Shown in pieces: positions 1 through 10,146 of a stretch of 64,000 nt of DNA. The notes below the pieces were generated by a model. The model saw only the letters and a list, made by a program, of their open reading frames with translations, was not told where the DNA came from and ran no database searches. Where the stretch lies: positions 558,001 to 622,000 of the forward strand of contig OZ345362.1 in assembly GCA_977006965.1 (NCBI GenBank), read 5' to 3'. This DNA comes from Phymatolithon calcareum. Taxonomy: Eukaryota; Rhodophyta; Florideophyceae; Hapalidiales. Both the position numbers and the translations under genes were made by a program. How positions within the stretch are numbered: the first letter of the stretch is position 1; each line of letters starts with the position of its first letter.

Positions 1-236
1 TCAGCGGTGGTACCGGCCTATAAGCTGGCATAGCTGCCCATTAACACCGTGTTGGCGTGGGGCGTGTGCTCGTCTGGGAGCCAGGGCGCGTGTAGCACCG
101 AGCCACCGGTCGCATACGCGCCGCCCTCGCTGGTCTCGTGGGCGCCGTTTACTAGATCGTCATCGGACGCGGGTCCATCACCCTCTTTCTGCGGCCCTCT
201 GGTCATGTGGCCGTCCGCTACAGCGACATCGGCCCT

Positions 237-1595
237 TTAGATGGCCTCTACGAGCCGCCCGCTTTCCAAGCGCACCACGGTGACGCCGAGGACCAGGCCC
301 AATGGGATAGGATCCAACTGTATTCGGGTGCTCGCCGGTGGCCTCCTGACCTCCCCGAGTCTGGTGTAGCACCCACACTCCTGGGAGAGGAAGTCTGCCC
401 GGCTGGTCGAGGCCAATGTGCTTACCAAGCACTTGACGCTCACACCCAGCATACTACTTAACTTCATTACCCCCCACGTCGCCCGGCCCAGTCTGACTAG
501 CTTCGCTAGTCCTCGAGCCACCTTGTCCGCGGTCCACGGCGGTACTCTGTAGAATACTAGTCGCCGGTCAACGCAAGGGTGGCTCTGCCGCAGATCCACA
601 TACACCAGCCCGCGCGGCACGACCCACTGCGCGCTCGGTCTTACCAGCGCCACAGCCGACCCTCCTCCCGCGAGCACATGGTCACGACCTGCCGCGCGTA
701 GTGTGTCTAACATCACCACGTCAATCAGCATGCCACTTGGCTTGAGCTCTTCGATATCAAGCACGCTTACCAGGACCGGGGTCGACAATACGTCAGACAC
801 CGGGTGTCGGAAGACACGGCCAGCGTAACTCGACGTGCGCTCCTCATTTGTCCGCATGACGTCGTCGACGTCCATGCTATGACAAATTCCGGCGCCGTCT
901 GGGTCCCAGCATGGGATGCGGCCCAGCGAAGTCACGACCTCTCCGAGCCTGACACGGCCTCTCAGGGACCGTCCCACCGCTGTGAGTGCGGCTCCTGTGG
1001 CATAATCCAGGTTGTCCAGCCTGCGCCGTGCTAGGCCGGCGGATAACCAAGCCTGACCTGTGTACGGTATGGGAGCGTCTACGACGATGCCCCCGGGCCT
1101 CCGGTCGAACTGGCCGCGATGGCGTAGTACGACTGTGCCCAGGGAGACGAGCTTAGATAGTTCGTCCATCTGTGCGCGCGACGCCCGAGAGCTTGAGAGC
1201 CAGCGCCTGTCCTTGTCTTTGAACCACGGTCGGTGGAGTAGGTCGCTGACCGATCTTATGACCCTCTCCGGGGTCACAGACGTGTCAAGGATGACTCCGT
1301 TCCTTACCTCCAGCGACTTTGCGCAATCCTCCGGGGTACGCCCGTCCACACACCAGTAGGATGTGTCAACTAGCAGGCACCCGACTTGGATGTCTCCGCG
1401 AACATCTGTCGACACGTCTGAGCAGTCACAATGCCCGTGGCATCGCCGGCACACGCATAGCTCAAAGGCCTGACATACGTGTCCAGGTCCTACGAACTCT
1501 AGGGGTGCGTCGCAGATATGCAGGCAGCGCTTGAGACATGTTTCGCAGTCGTCGCACGTTACTGCGTCTCCACAATTTGGCATGTTGCAAGCCAT
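237..1595 (-). CDS. Cysteine-rich N-terminal protein of unknown function (452 aa)
   Basis: The reading frame is uninterrupted from an ATG (complement of 1593-1595) to TAA (complement of 237-239). I do not recognise the family. The first ~60 residues hold about 15 cysteines plus several histidines, many as CxxC or CxC pairs (CDDCETC, CVCRRCHGHCDC), which suggests a structural zinc-binding region. The remaining ~390 residues are mixed alpha/beta in appearance with no signal peptide or clear membrane segment. By eye the DNA is noticeably more GC-rich than the rest of the window, and the codons favour G/C at third positions. It could be a gene of foreign or mobile-element origin. A 62-codon minus-strand frame follows at 18-206, but nothing supports it as a gene. 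Confidence 0.5.
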   Translation of the reverse strand: MACNMPNCGDAVTCDDCETCLKRCLHICDAPLEFVGPGHVCQAFELCVCRRCHGHCDCSDVSTDVRGDIQVGCLLVDTSYWCVDGRTPEDCAKSLEVRNGVILDTSVTPERVIRSVSDLLHRPWFKDKDRRWLSSSRASRAQMDELSKLVSLGTVVLRHRGQFDRRPGGIVVDAPIPYTGQAWLSAGLARRRLDNLDYATGAALTAVGRSLRGRVRLGEVVTSLGRIPCWDPDGAGICHSMDVDDVMRTNEERTSSYAGRVFRHPVSDVLSTPVLVSVLDIEELKPSGMLIDVVMLDTLRAAGRDHVLAGGGSAVALVRPSAQWVVPRGLVYVDLRQSHPCVDRRLVFYRVPPWTADKVARGLAKLVRLGRATWGVMKLSSMLGVSVKCLVSTLASTSRADFLSQECGCYTRLGEVRRPPASTRIQLDPIPLGLVLGVTVVRLESGRLVEAI

Positions 1596-1799
1596 TGCGA
1601 TCCTGTGCCGCCGACAGCAAAGTGAAGGTCCAGTCTAACTCCGATCGCTTAGTAACGTTCCGCAGGTTCTCTTAGGCCGCCGAGATGCTTGGGTGCAGTG
1701 TGTTGCCTTGGGGTTAATGAGAAGTAATTACAGTAGGTTTAATGGGAGCCATCATAACGTGCAGAAAATACTGTATGATCTCCTACAATGTGCAGTGGG

Positions 1800-3039
1800 G
1801 GAAATTGTAAGTTTTTATTTTAGAAGCCCTCAACGCCAGAGTCGCCGACACCAGAGCAGCTTCCCATGTGCTACTTTCGCATTGTCTAAAAATATCGCAT
1901 CACACTATCATTTCTTCCGTCATTATTTTCTCTAATTCTAATAGTCTGTCCGTCGCCTGCATTGTCTCGCCCTCAGTCTCTCCGTTGAGTTGCGGTCGTG
2001 TGAGATTGCGCTGCAGGGTCTCAAGGCTCTTCTCAGCAACCTCGCCGAATTGTTCCACATAGGAAGAGGGTTTCCGTGGAGGGAAGCGTCCGAAGTACCA
2101 TTTCACTGCCAACATTCTGTGCTTTCGCGATTTGATTAACACAGTCGGGGTGGCGCGCTCTTTCCTGTCCACCGAGATTTTTCGTTTCAATCCTTCCTCT
2201 GATCGGCCCCAGGCTTCGCTAAGACGCAGTTTCTCTTTCTTGGGCGTCACCTTCCCTTGTTCCGCCCGGTCGATCTGCTCGCTGAACAGATCGTGACGTT
2301 TCATGTAGGAAATATCCCTTTCTGCGTAGCGAAGGTCTTCGGCTTTGCCTTCGTAATTTGGCTTTTTCTCGATTTCAAGTTTTTCCTTTAGTAGTCGCGC
2401 AGCAAAATGTTCGCCCAGCTGTGTCCTGATTTCCGGGGGTGTGATTTTGCAGAGCGACCTCATTCGGTTTTGGAGACGGAGTGCAAAGCGTCCTAGTATG
2501 ACGGAGTAGAACAAACCTTCGGCCTGGTTGATTTGAACTTGGACAGATCTCGTCCACGGGGTGAGGTGCAAGGCGTACTCCCATCGACATTGCACGAGGG
2601 TCTTGTAGATCGTTATGTTCTTCATTGTGTGTAGTCCCTTGGCATTCATTCCAATATCTCGAAGACCCAGGATAATTCCCTTCGCTTTTGAGATTCGTTT
2701 CAACGTGGCGTGTTCGGTGACACCCTTGTTGTCAACGGTCGTACCTAGGTATTCCAGCCGTCTTGTTTCATGGAGTTCGGCCCCTGCTAGCTGGAATTTT
2801 CGCTTGAATAAACCGGGGTAGATGAGGACTTCGCTTTTTCCCTTCTTCGTGTTCCACGTCATACCGTTCTCCCTGGCCCATCGTGTCGCTGTATCGAGGA
2901 GCCATTGCATTCAGTCGGAGTTTATCGCTTGCAGTTGGACGTCGTCGGCAAACAGGATCGCGGGGTACTTTGACATATGCCGGGGTGCCTTCTGGATCAT
3001 CTCGGCAAATGTGTCCATGAACATGTTATAGAGGCATGG
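1800..3039 (-). mobile_element. 5'-truncated LINE (non-LTR retrotransposon) insertion with 13-bp target-site duplication
   Basis: The insertion is bounded by a perfect direct repeat AATGTGCAGTGGG at 1787-1799 and 3040-3052. Read on the minus strand it begins in the reverse-transcriptase palm, just before the FADD catalytic motif, and ends in a ~100-bp 3' UTR whose last ~30 bases are A/T-rich (ending ...AAAATAAAAACTTACAATTTCC) without a poly(A) tail. Missing 5' parts and a duplicated target are typical of target-primed reverse transcription. The family is the same as the long element at 45.3-50.0 kb and the short tail at 33.9 kb. Confidence 0.85.
1900..3030 (-). pseudogene. LINE reverse transcriptase, C-terminal part, dead copy
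   Basis: On the minus strand the frame reads NMFMDTFAE, then FADDV (the polymerase YxDD-type motif) and soon a TGA stop at about 2911-2913. It then stays open for 336 codons (ATG complement of 2908-2910 to TAG at 1900). The open part continues the palm/thumb and C-terminal region in register with the element at 46314-50000: a shared W-x-K-x-GKSEVL block, an RWEYA-HLTPWT block and a late RKHRMLAVKWYFGRFPP block. Lacking the endonuclease and most of the polymerase domain, and with a stop after the catalytic motif, it cannot be active. Confidence 0.85.
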
Positions 3040-3052
3040 AATGTGCAGTGGG

Positions 3053-3614
3053 AAGGTCCCTCTATAGTGCTCGCCTGAATAGTGCCGCGTCCTCTATATA
3101 GTGCGCCTACTCTACGCTGGCGCGAAAAATTGTGACAAATGTATTCACAATGCGAACACAGAGCTGCGTCTGCACTACTCTCGGGTTGCATCACGCCTCT
3201 ATAAAAGAGCGTTTATGTTTGCAGTCTTCCGTTGAATCTACGAATTTCGGTCACGTCTGATGTAAAAAACAGATGAATTTTTCGAAACATTTTAAAAAGA
3301 AGCCCGATTTCTAGTCAACTTGCATCGTCGTGGACATCCACATCGACCAGGCAGCAAAAAGGGAACCAACGCAGATTATGCAGACCCACTTCGTGCATGC
3401 GCTGAGCCTGCTTGCACGGTCAACAACTCCGATTGGGGGCTATCACGCATGTGTGTCTTGGAAAGACCACTTGCACGGTTGGTGTGGGACTGCAGTAGAA
3501 GGGACTATCTCCGCTCGTGATTACTCAACCTGCAGAATTTCGGGACAGGGTGCCACTTGGAGAAGTATTGCGCATATCCTGGATCTAGATATTCACAAGA
3601 CCACACGAGGACAG
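3053..3614. other. Non-coding stretch, nothing recognised
   Basis: I see only short frames with no recognisable motif between the LINE insertion and the EF-hand pseudogene. Confidence 0.5.
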
Positions 3615-4405
3615 TTTTCATTTCTGCCTCGTTGAATTCTTCCAAGTTGAGTAAGTCCATCTCCCCGACGGCATTGATGAAAGCACAGGAAGCTATGGTT
3701 GCTGTTGCAAAGAAGGGACAGGACTCTGATACGACAGGACTCTGCACGGGTTGCCAAACAGCACTTCGAAAACGAGTTACCATGCATGCAGTCGAAGTCG
3801 TTTTTGTCGCGCGCGATGACCGGTAAAATTTTGACAAACTCTTCCACTTTTCATCGATCGCTGTGTCTTTATCACAGTCAGTTTGTTGGAAAAATAGTAC
3901 GTTCGATCCTTCTTCGGGTCGATGTCCAGAAATTTCAACGGGGTGCGGAACGTGACGGGATTAAATTCGCCCTTGCCTTTAGCATCTGCGAGCAGGGGCC
4001 GGCTTTCGGAATCGCATTGCAAAAAACTTGACGCGTAATTGTTACATTGTCAAGAGTGGCAGCGTCGTCAAAAAGATTGCGAAAATAGTCGTCGATAAGC
4101 TGGGAAACGCCGAAATTGGACAGGAAGTTTTTGAAGGCGTCCATGTTGATCGTGTTGACGCTGTTACCCCCGAAAGCGCGATTGACAATGGCGTCGGAGG
4201 GGCAAAGCGCTTTCAAGGGCCGCTGTTGCGCGACAATTGCGCGGCAGTGAAATTGAGTCGGACTGTACAGAAGGATTGTACACCGGTTATAGGGCCAGAG
4301 TGGTGCTGACCCGCTGGCGGCGAACAGAACGATTGCTGCAAGGCAAAAGATTGGTTATGCACGTTTTGTGCATGTGATGCAATTGGTCATGAATGACGAT
4401 GGAGC
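3615..4405 (-). pseudogene. Inverted, decayed partial copy of the EF-hand gene at 6019-7587
   Basis: The complementary strand matches the parent gene from about its codon 190 (the Gln/Ser-rich region) to about codon 475, but the match jumps between frames. One piece (complement of 3935-4216) carries PSDAIVNRAF-G-N-VNTI-MDAFKNFLS like the parent. The next (3777-4022) carries the KGE...RT-LK-L region, and the last (3505-3837) carries AVW-PVQSPVVSESC. Frameshifts separate all three, and the second EF-hand loop is lost. The parent lies 1.6 kb away in the opposite orientation, so the two form a large imperfect inverted repeat. The DNA similarity is obvious by eye over most of the ~790 bases. Confidence 0.85.
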
Positions 4406-6018
4406 TCGTTTGATCTGGTACTGTACGAGCACCATTTCCTAACGTTAACAGAACGTAAATAAATGCAAAACTGTTTCTCGGGATCACCTTAATTGGAGAA
4501 GCATTTGGAGGAGATTGGTTGTGGTTGACGGAGCACCATTCTGTCTCATATTCGAGCGTTGTCATAGACACATGGGTCCTGTTACATATTTCGCCACTCC
4601 ACGCAGCTAGCTGCTGGTCTTCCGATAACTGCGATGGATGGTTCGATCTGGGTAAACGTTGAACGTACAATCTATCGTCGACTGTCGCCGAGTGTAACAC
4701 ACATTGTGTTCGGATAGTACGCGAGTGATCGATTGTCAGGCATCTCGACAACAGGATGTATGGAGACATACGGGGCGCGCAAGAAGTGCAAGTCGACGGA
4801 CAACATGAAACGGACGGTCTGACAAATAGCGGTGTACGTTTTCGTGCGTGACTTACCAATTAGGAGCTAAACTGGTCGACAAACCCTTCATGTTGAATCG
4901 CCATTTTCCCTTGTTCGCTCCTGGGTGTCGTTAGACGATCTCCATTGGATGTTGCAGTGGTCGAAAAATGTCGCTGATGAGTGTGCCACGCTGTCCCGGA
5001 TGACCAATAGAGCCGGGTGGGGACGAAATTTCGCAAGAGCAAGGCGGAGAATGTATAAAACCTGGAATGCTGGAAAATCGCAGAGGTGCGATACTGACCT
5101 TCATGACAGAGTACAAGCAGCAGCAGCTTTCAGGGCCACACTGCCGGGGTTGAGCTGCACAAGCTCCTGCCAGAAGATCTCACATTGGGTGGGTGGGTGG
5201 GCTCCAGATGCGAGCGACAACCGAAGTTGCTCGAAGCAGAGCACATAAGCTGCTGCTTTTGTACTGGACAGCAAGGGTATGCATCGTTATTCTGGTGACA
5301 TACAGTATCAATCAAAAACGAAGATACGATCCCCCGGTGGCGGTATCATGTCATTGGACGGTGAAACATATATCTCGCCAGCTTCCACTCAGTTTCGTTC
5401 AACGATTTGAACCGGTAAATTTAGAAACGGGAACAGGGGAGCCACCCGTTTCAACCCGTGGATCTGCTTCTCAATTCGCTGGCTGGAAAGTAAACATAAA
5501 AATAGGAAATACTAGTTGAAATTGCGTCTTACCCCCGGACGCACAGCGTTATTCCGCTGCTACGAATCCTCTGTTTAGGCCGCGCCAGCACCCACGCATA
5601 TGCAGCCGCTGGCAGATTGGAAGCGCTGCGATTGTTTGGCTGGAAAAATGTAAGGGACTCCAACGAGCCAGCAGTTATGTCAAACACACATTGTTTCCCG
5701 ACGGCAACAGGCCGGTCGACAAAGTTGTCGTCCAGTGTGGAGCAGACAGGTGTGTTAAACAATTTTGACTACGTCGGCACAAAAGGTAACATCGTCCACC
5801 ATGACTCCCTCGTTTCGAGACCGCTGGCGCTTGATATTGAGCTTGCGCTCTGGTCCAGCCCCCCGTACACTGTCCCAACAGCACAAATTCACCACTCCGT
5901 CAAACGTAGGCAGCACGTTCAGAAACTTTGACATCCTTCAACCGTGCGTAGCATGCGTACACCTCACTGACTGTTCCGCTCCTTTGCCCTTCTCTGTTTC
6001 GTCTTCTCGCCATTCAAG
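4406..6018. other. Intergenic spacer between inverted pseudogene and parent EF-hand gene
   Basis: No frame here has recognisable motifs. There is a short TGGG run at about 5187-5202. The last 60 bases before the ATG at 6019 are pyrimidine-rich, as are the leaders of several other genes here. I see no clear TATA box. Confidence 0.5.
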
Positions 6019-7587
6019 ATGTCGCGAATGATAACACCAAAAAGCTCCAAGTCCCGCGCGGACCCGCCGACTCCGCCATCCACGGGGTCGGAATCCTCGG
6101 CCGGCATGCCGGGAGCGTCCTTTCAGTCCTATGGGGTCCCCATGAACTCGAATTTCCCTCAGCAGCAACCGCACATCGTTCCGGGCTATTCGTCACACGG
6201 CTTTTCACAGCAGTCTTTGCAACCGAATCCGATTCCACCCGCACAGCTACCGCCGACGCACTACCAGTTCGGCCCCCCTGTGCAGCAGCAGCAACAGATG
6301 CATCCGCTGCAGGTCGCTCATCAACCAGCCTCCCTCTATACTCCGCCGCTGAGATATTCCCAACGCCCACATCCGCAGACGGGGCCGCAACCAAATTACC
6401 AGCAGAACCCGTACTCGCAGCAGTGGCAGGCACCCCCGCAATCGTTGCAATATGGCACCTTGCAGTCCCAGCGTTTCATGGGACATCCTGCTATGTCGGG
6501 GCCGTCTAGCCTGCAAAACATGAATCACCAAGTCTCTTATTCGAATCTGCAACCTCCGCGGATTTTTCCGCATGATCAACAGCAATATTATTCGCCGCCT
6601 CCATCGCAATTGCAGCACCCCTATGCGCCCCAGCCAGCTATGTCATCGTCGCCGCTGCATCCAGCACAAAACATACATAACCAAGGTTATGCCTTGCAGC
6701 AATCATTCTCATCGTCGTCGTCGGCTCATCAACAGCCTTTGTCAGAGCAAAAACAGCAGCCGCAACCTCAGCTCCTCTCGCCGCGGCATAATCCTTCTGT
6801 ACAGTCCGACCCAATGTCACTGCCGGAGAATGTTGCACAGCGGCTTAGCCCCTCCGACGCCATTGTCAATCGCGCTTTCCGTGGTAACAACGTCAACACG
6901 ATCGACATGGACGCCTTCAAAAACTTCCTGTCCGATCTCGGCGTTTCCCAGCCTACCGACGACTATTTTCGTAATCTCCTTGACCACACTGGCGCTCTTA
7001 ACAATGGAATGATGACGCGGCAAGTTTTTCGCTGTGTGCTTCCGAAAGTCGTCGCATATTCGGCCTTTGCTCGCGCAGACCCGGGAGGCAAGGGCGAACT
7101 TAAACCCGCGATGTTCCGCGCCGCGTTGAAGTTGCTGGGCATCGAGCTGGAGGAGAACCGAACATACTATTATGTCGGACAGGCTGATCGTGACAGAGAC
7201 AGGGCAATCGACTTGGAAGAGTTTGTCAAAATTTTACCAGTCATCGCGCACGACGAGAACACCGACTTCGACTGCATGGTAGCCCGTTTTCGACATGCTG
7301 TTTGGAAACCCGTGCAAAGTCCTGTCGTGTCAGAGTCCTGCTCCTTCAATGCAACGCCAACCATGGCTTCCTGTGCTTTCCGCAAGGTCGTCGGGGAGAA
7401 GGGCTGGCTCAGCTTGGCAGAATTCAAGGAGGCGCTGGAGCATATGCATATCGGCGACAAGACTGACGATTTGACGGAGCTGTTCAAACGTGCGGATAAG
7501 AACGGCGATGGTAGAATTAGCAAGAAGGAGCTTATAGGCATGGTCAATAATGACATCGCGTCGCAATCGTCGGGGCCGTTGAAGTGA
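6019..7587 (+). CDS. EF-hand calcium-binding protein with Pro/Gln-rich N-terminus (522 aa)
   Basis: This is a single open frame from ATG to TGA. Residues ~1-270 are low-complexity and rich in P, Q, S, Y and H, probably disordered. Residues ~275-515 form an EF-hand region. The loop at residues 390-401 (D-R-D-R-D-R-A-I-D-L-E-E) keeps the acidic ligands at 1, 3, 5, 9 and 12 but has Arg in place of the usual Gly at 6. The loop at 493-504 (DKNGDGRISKKE) is fully canonical. At least two more degenerate hands precede and separate them. A low-complexity N-terminus followed by about five hands resembles the penta-EF-hand group (ALG-2, peflin, sorcin), so a Ca2+-dependent adaptor role is plausible. There is no signal peptide or membrane segment. 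A decayed inverted copy lies upstream. Confidence 0.85.
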   Translation: MSRMITPKSSKSRADPPTPPSTGSESSAGMPGASFQSYGVPMNSNFPQQQPHIVPGYSSHGFSQQSLQPNPIPPAQLPPTHYQFGPPVQQQQQMHPLQVAHQPASLYTPPLRYSQRPHPQTGPQPNYQQNPYSQQWQAPPQSLQYGTLQSQRFMGHPAMSGPSSLQNMNHQVSYSNLQPPRIFPHDQQQYYSPPPSQLQHPYAPQPAMSSSPLHPAQNIHNQGYALQQSFSSSSSAHQQPLSEQKQQPQPQLLSPRHNPSVQSDPMSLPENVAQRLSPSDAIVNRAFRGNNVNTIDMDAFKNFLSDLGVSQPTDDYFRNLLDHTGALNNGMMTRQVFRCVLPKVVAYSAFARADPGGKGELKPAMFRAALKLLGIELEENRTYYYVGQADRDRDRAIDLEEFVKILPVIAHDENTDFDCMVARFRHAVWKPVQSPVVSESCSFNATPTMASCAFRKVVGEKGWLSLAEFKEALEHMHIGDKTDDLTELFKRADKNGDGRISKKELIGMVNNDIASQSSGPLK

Positions 7588-8313
7588 TGTGACAGCAAGA
7601 GCGATTGATGATTTTTTATCGGCGTCGAAACTTTGTGCGATACTCTTGCTCTTCGCTTTCGAAGCTTCTAATAGAAGTTAACAGCAAAATTTGTTTGAAG
7701 TTTAGAAGTGGGTGTAGAATATGTTTCCCGTACGCTCTCGACATCCCTTGCATTTCTAGCTGTGATGGTCGCATTGTTAAGCACAATCAGGGCCCTCGCG
7801 AGCATGCCGACGAACTCCTTGCTGATGTCACCAAATCCCTGTCCTCTCCGAATGGTCGAAGTAGCGCAAGAACGTACAGCGAGGAATTCCTGCCTTTGGG
7901 CACATGAACGAATGGATGCTTGACCTTGATCAATGCCGACTGTGCTGTGATGCCGATTGCCCTCCTCCTTTCCCTTGCAGGAGCGGGACGGTCGGTATTT
8001 ATGCTATTCTGTGCTGCAGCTGCACATAATGTGTAGCCTGCATACACTCTGCAGCCGGCAAGAAATATCATGTGAAACAAACCTTGTGAATACGTGCATA
8101 CCACGGCACCTATTAAGCGATTTGCTAAACTCCGTTGTGGTTGGAAGGTCCACATGGCTTATTTACAAGAGGGTATATTTTTACTAAACTTATCAAATGT
8201 CAAGTCAATCGAGGCGCGCTGCAAGGGGGAGCCATTCCGGCAGAATGCAAGATTCTCCGCTCAAACTTTCCTGCATTATCTATTTGTGGGCTACATCCCT
8301 CCGGCTTGTAAAG
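7588..8313. other. Intergenic, nothing recognised
   Basis: This follows the EF-hand gene. There is no frame with recognisable content and no repeat that I can identify. Confidence 0.45.
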
Positions 8314-8371
8314 TTTCTCAAGGGTGTATTATTAGTCCTCGTAGGCGGACTTATAATACACCTTTGAGAAA
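8314..8371. repeat. Short foldback hairpin
   Basis: Two 25-base arms (8314-8338 and 8347-8371) are complementary with two mismatches and are separated by an 8-base loop. The sequence is not shared with the other palindromes in the window. Confidence 0.8.
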
Positions 8372-8841
8372 TCCATGTAAGAGATGATAGCTGCACGCCT
8401 TGCCAAGCGCCACTGTTGCACATTCCGTGTCGTGCATCATTACTCTCCTCGATGTTCGAAAAACGCGATGAACTATATTTTTATCGTGTTGGATGAGCCG
8501 TCAACCTGCAGTCCTTGGTGCCTTGAATGCCGACAGTGCCCGAAAATCTTAGATCTTATTTTTGAATAGTTAACGATGCAATGCGATGCGATGGGGACAT
8601 TTTCATATGTGCACTCTAGAGAGAAATCGGAACGTTTAATCATGGCTGCACCAAGGAGCTTTGAAGAGCACATCGCGTACAGCGGAGCACTATATAAACG
8701 GCTTGGACATATGCGTTGGATGGAAGAGCACGGCACCCCGGCAGGTGCTACACCAGCGTAAATAGCCTCTCTGAGGTTAACGAGACATTCTCACCCAATA
8801 TACCAACACTTTCAGCGTATTCGAGCTTGCCGATTTATGTA

Positions 8842-8868
8842 AGCGCCAAGCTCACTGAGCTTGGCGCT
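8842..8868. repeat. Perfect short palindrome
   Basis: Arms AGCGCCAAGCTCA and TGAGCTTGGCGCT are perfectly complementary around a single central base. Confidence 0.8.
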
Positions 8869-9395
8869 CACGTTTTAACTCACTCCTGCATTTCTGCTGC
8901 AGTGCCTTCCGAAAATCCAGTCTCATCTAATAATGATGTATTAGCGGCTCAATAGATGCGGTGCTCTACGTACAAGACGGAATTGAATATTATGCAAGAG
9001 TGGCGCATGACAAGGCGCGCAACAGCAAGAACCAGTATCAAGGAATACTCACTGTGAAGCATCAAGCAACAATGAGAAACATTGTAATCAACCCTTCTTC
9101 TGCGTTCTGCCCGGAATGGCTCCCTTTCTCGATACTTATTTGATCGATTCGGGCGCAGATCTCAGCTTCTTTGGCGCAAAGATATTCATAGAGGTTATGG
9201 AGAGCGGCGTCACGTGTTTTTTCTCGCGGAGATTCGGAGAGCCGAACTATTGTTATCAAGGAAGAGAAGGTGCCCCAGTCGTATCGCATCGTCAAATGTA
9301 GTCAACTATCAGATCTACGAGTTTTGGGGTAATGTCAACATTCAAGGTATGAAGACCTGCACGTTGAATGACGGCCCGCCCAACACGATGAAAAA
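8869..9395. other. Intergenic, nothing recognised
   Basis: Only short frames without motifs lie between the palindrome and the inverted EF-hand remnant. Confidence 0.45.
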
Positions 9396-9870
9396 ATATT
9401 GCCACTGCAGTCCTTGTCCGCGGTCCTGAAAATGTCTAAATAATTTTCATAACTGTGCGTATAGAAACCAAGCGAATCAAGAGCGGATGCAAGCGCCCTC
9501 AGTTCCAGTGCACCGTTCGTGGCGTGCTGTTTGAAAGCCCTTTAGACTTGATCGCCAGGTTCGAACGTCGCGGGCGGAGGCGCTTGTTGAACCTGATGTT
9601 GTTGCTGCCCGGGATACCGTCGCTGGGCCGGATGCGACGACATAGGCCTGTTGCAACATGCTGTGAACCGGAAAACTGTTCTGCCCCCCGGGGGGGGGGG
9701 CTATTGAGTCGGACGAGCTTCATGGGATGGTTGCATTCGTTGTTTCACGTGACGTGGTGTCCAGTTGGTGGTTTTTTGCGTAATCTATTTGTGCTGCTGC
9801 TAGTGGTACGCGTTCGGGGCATCTGGGTAGGGCACTGCTAGGGCGAGTGTTGTTGTTGCCAATAGTCTGA
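9396..9870 (-). pseudogene. Inverted, decayed partial copy of the EF-hand gene at 10147-11565
   Basis: The reverse complement matches the parent from about 10560 to about 11010, covering the end of the Gln-rich region and the first EF-hand loop. The DNA for the loop start (GCGGACAAGGACTGCAG) and for TATGAAAATTATTTAGA is conserved almost exactly. A run of eight C followed by ten G near 9690 and several small indels break the frame. The parent starts less than 0.3 kb away in the opposite orientation, giving an inverted repeat with arms of ~450 bases and an inner spacer of ~0.7 kb. This is the second such arrangement in the window. Confidence 0.85.
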
Positions 9871-10146
9871 GTGAAGGATAGAGTTGTCGTCCCACATGTT
9901 GTCATGCAGAGCATGCTGTGGACTGCAACGCCCACGTCCACAGCATACAGTATATGATCATGTCTAAATTTAATTCGGGACAGTCTGTCGACCCATGATT
10001 TATGGCATCGTCAGCGAACAAAAGCAACAAGGACGTATTGTTACAGTTGCATGCACCTGTACTATGTGTAGCAACCTGTGCGAGCCTACGGCCGTACCGC
10101 GTTGAACCCTTCAAATCCACGCGCTTTTCCATCGAGTCAACTTAAC

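Noticed and set aside
10078-10146. Upstream extension of the EF-hand gene at 10147
   Set aside because: It would need a GTG start; the ATG at 10147 gives the low-complexity start seen in paralogues.
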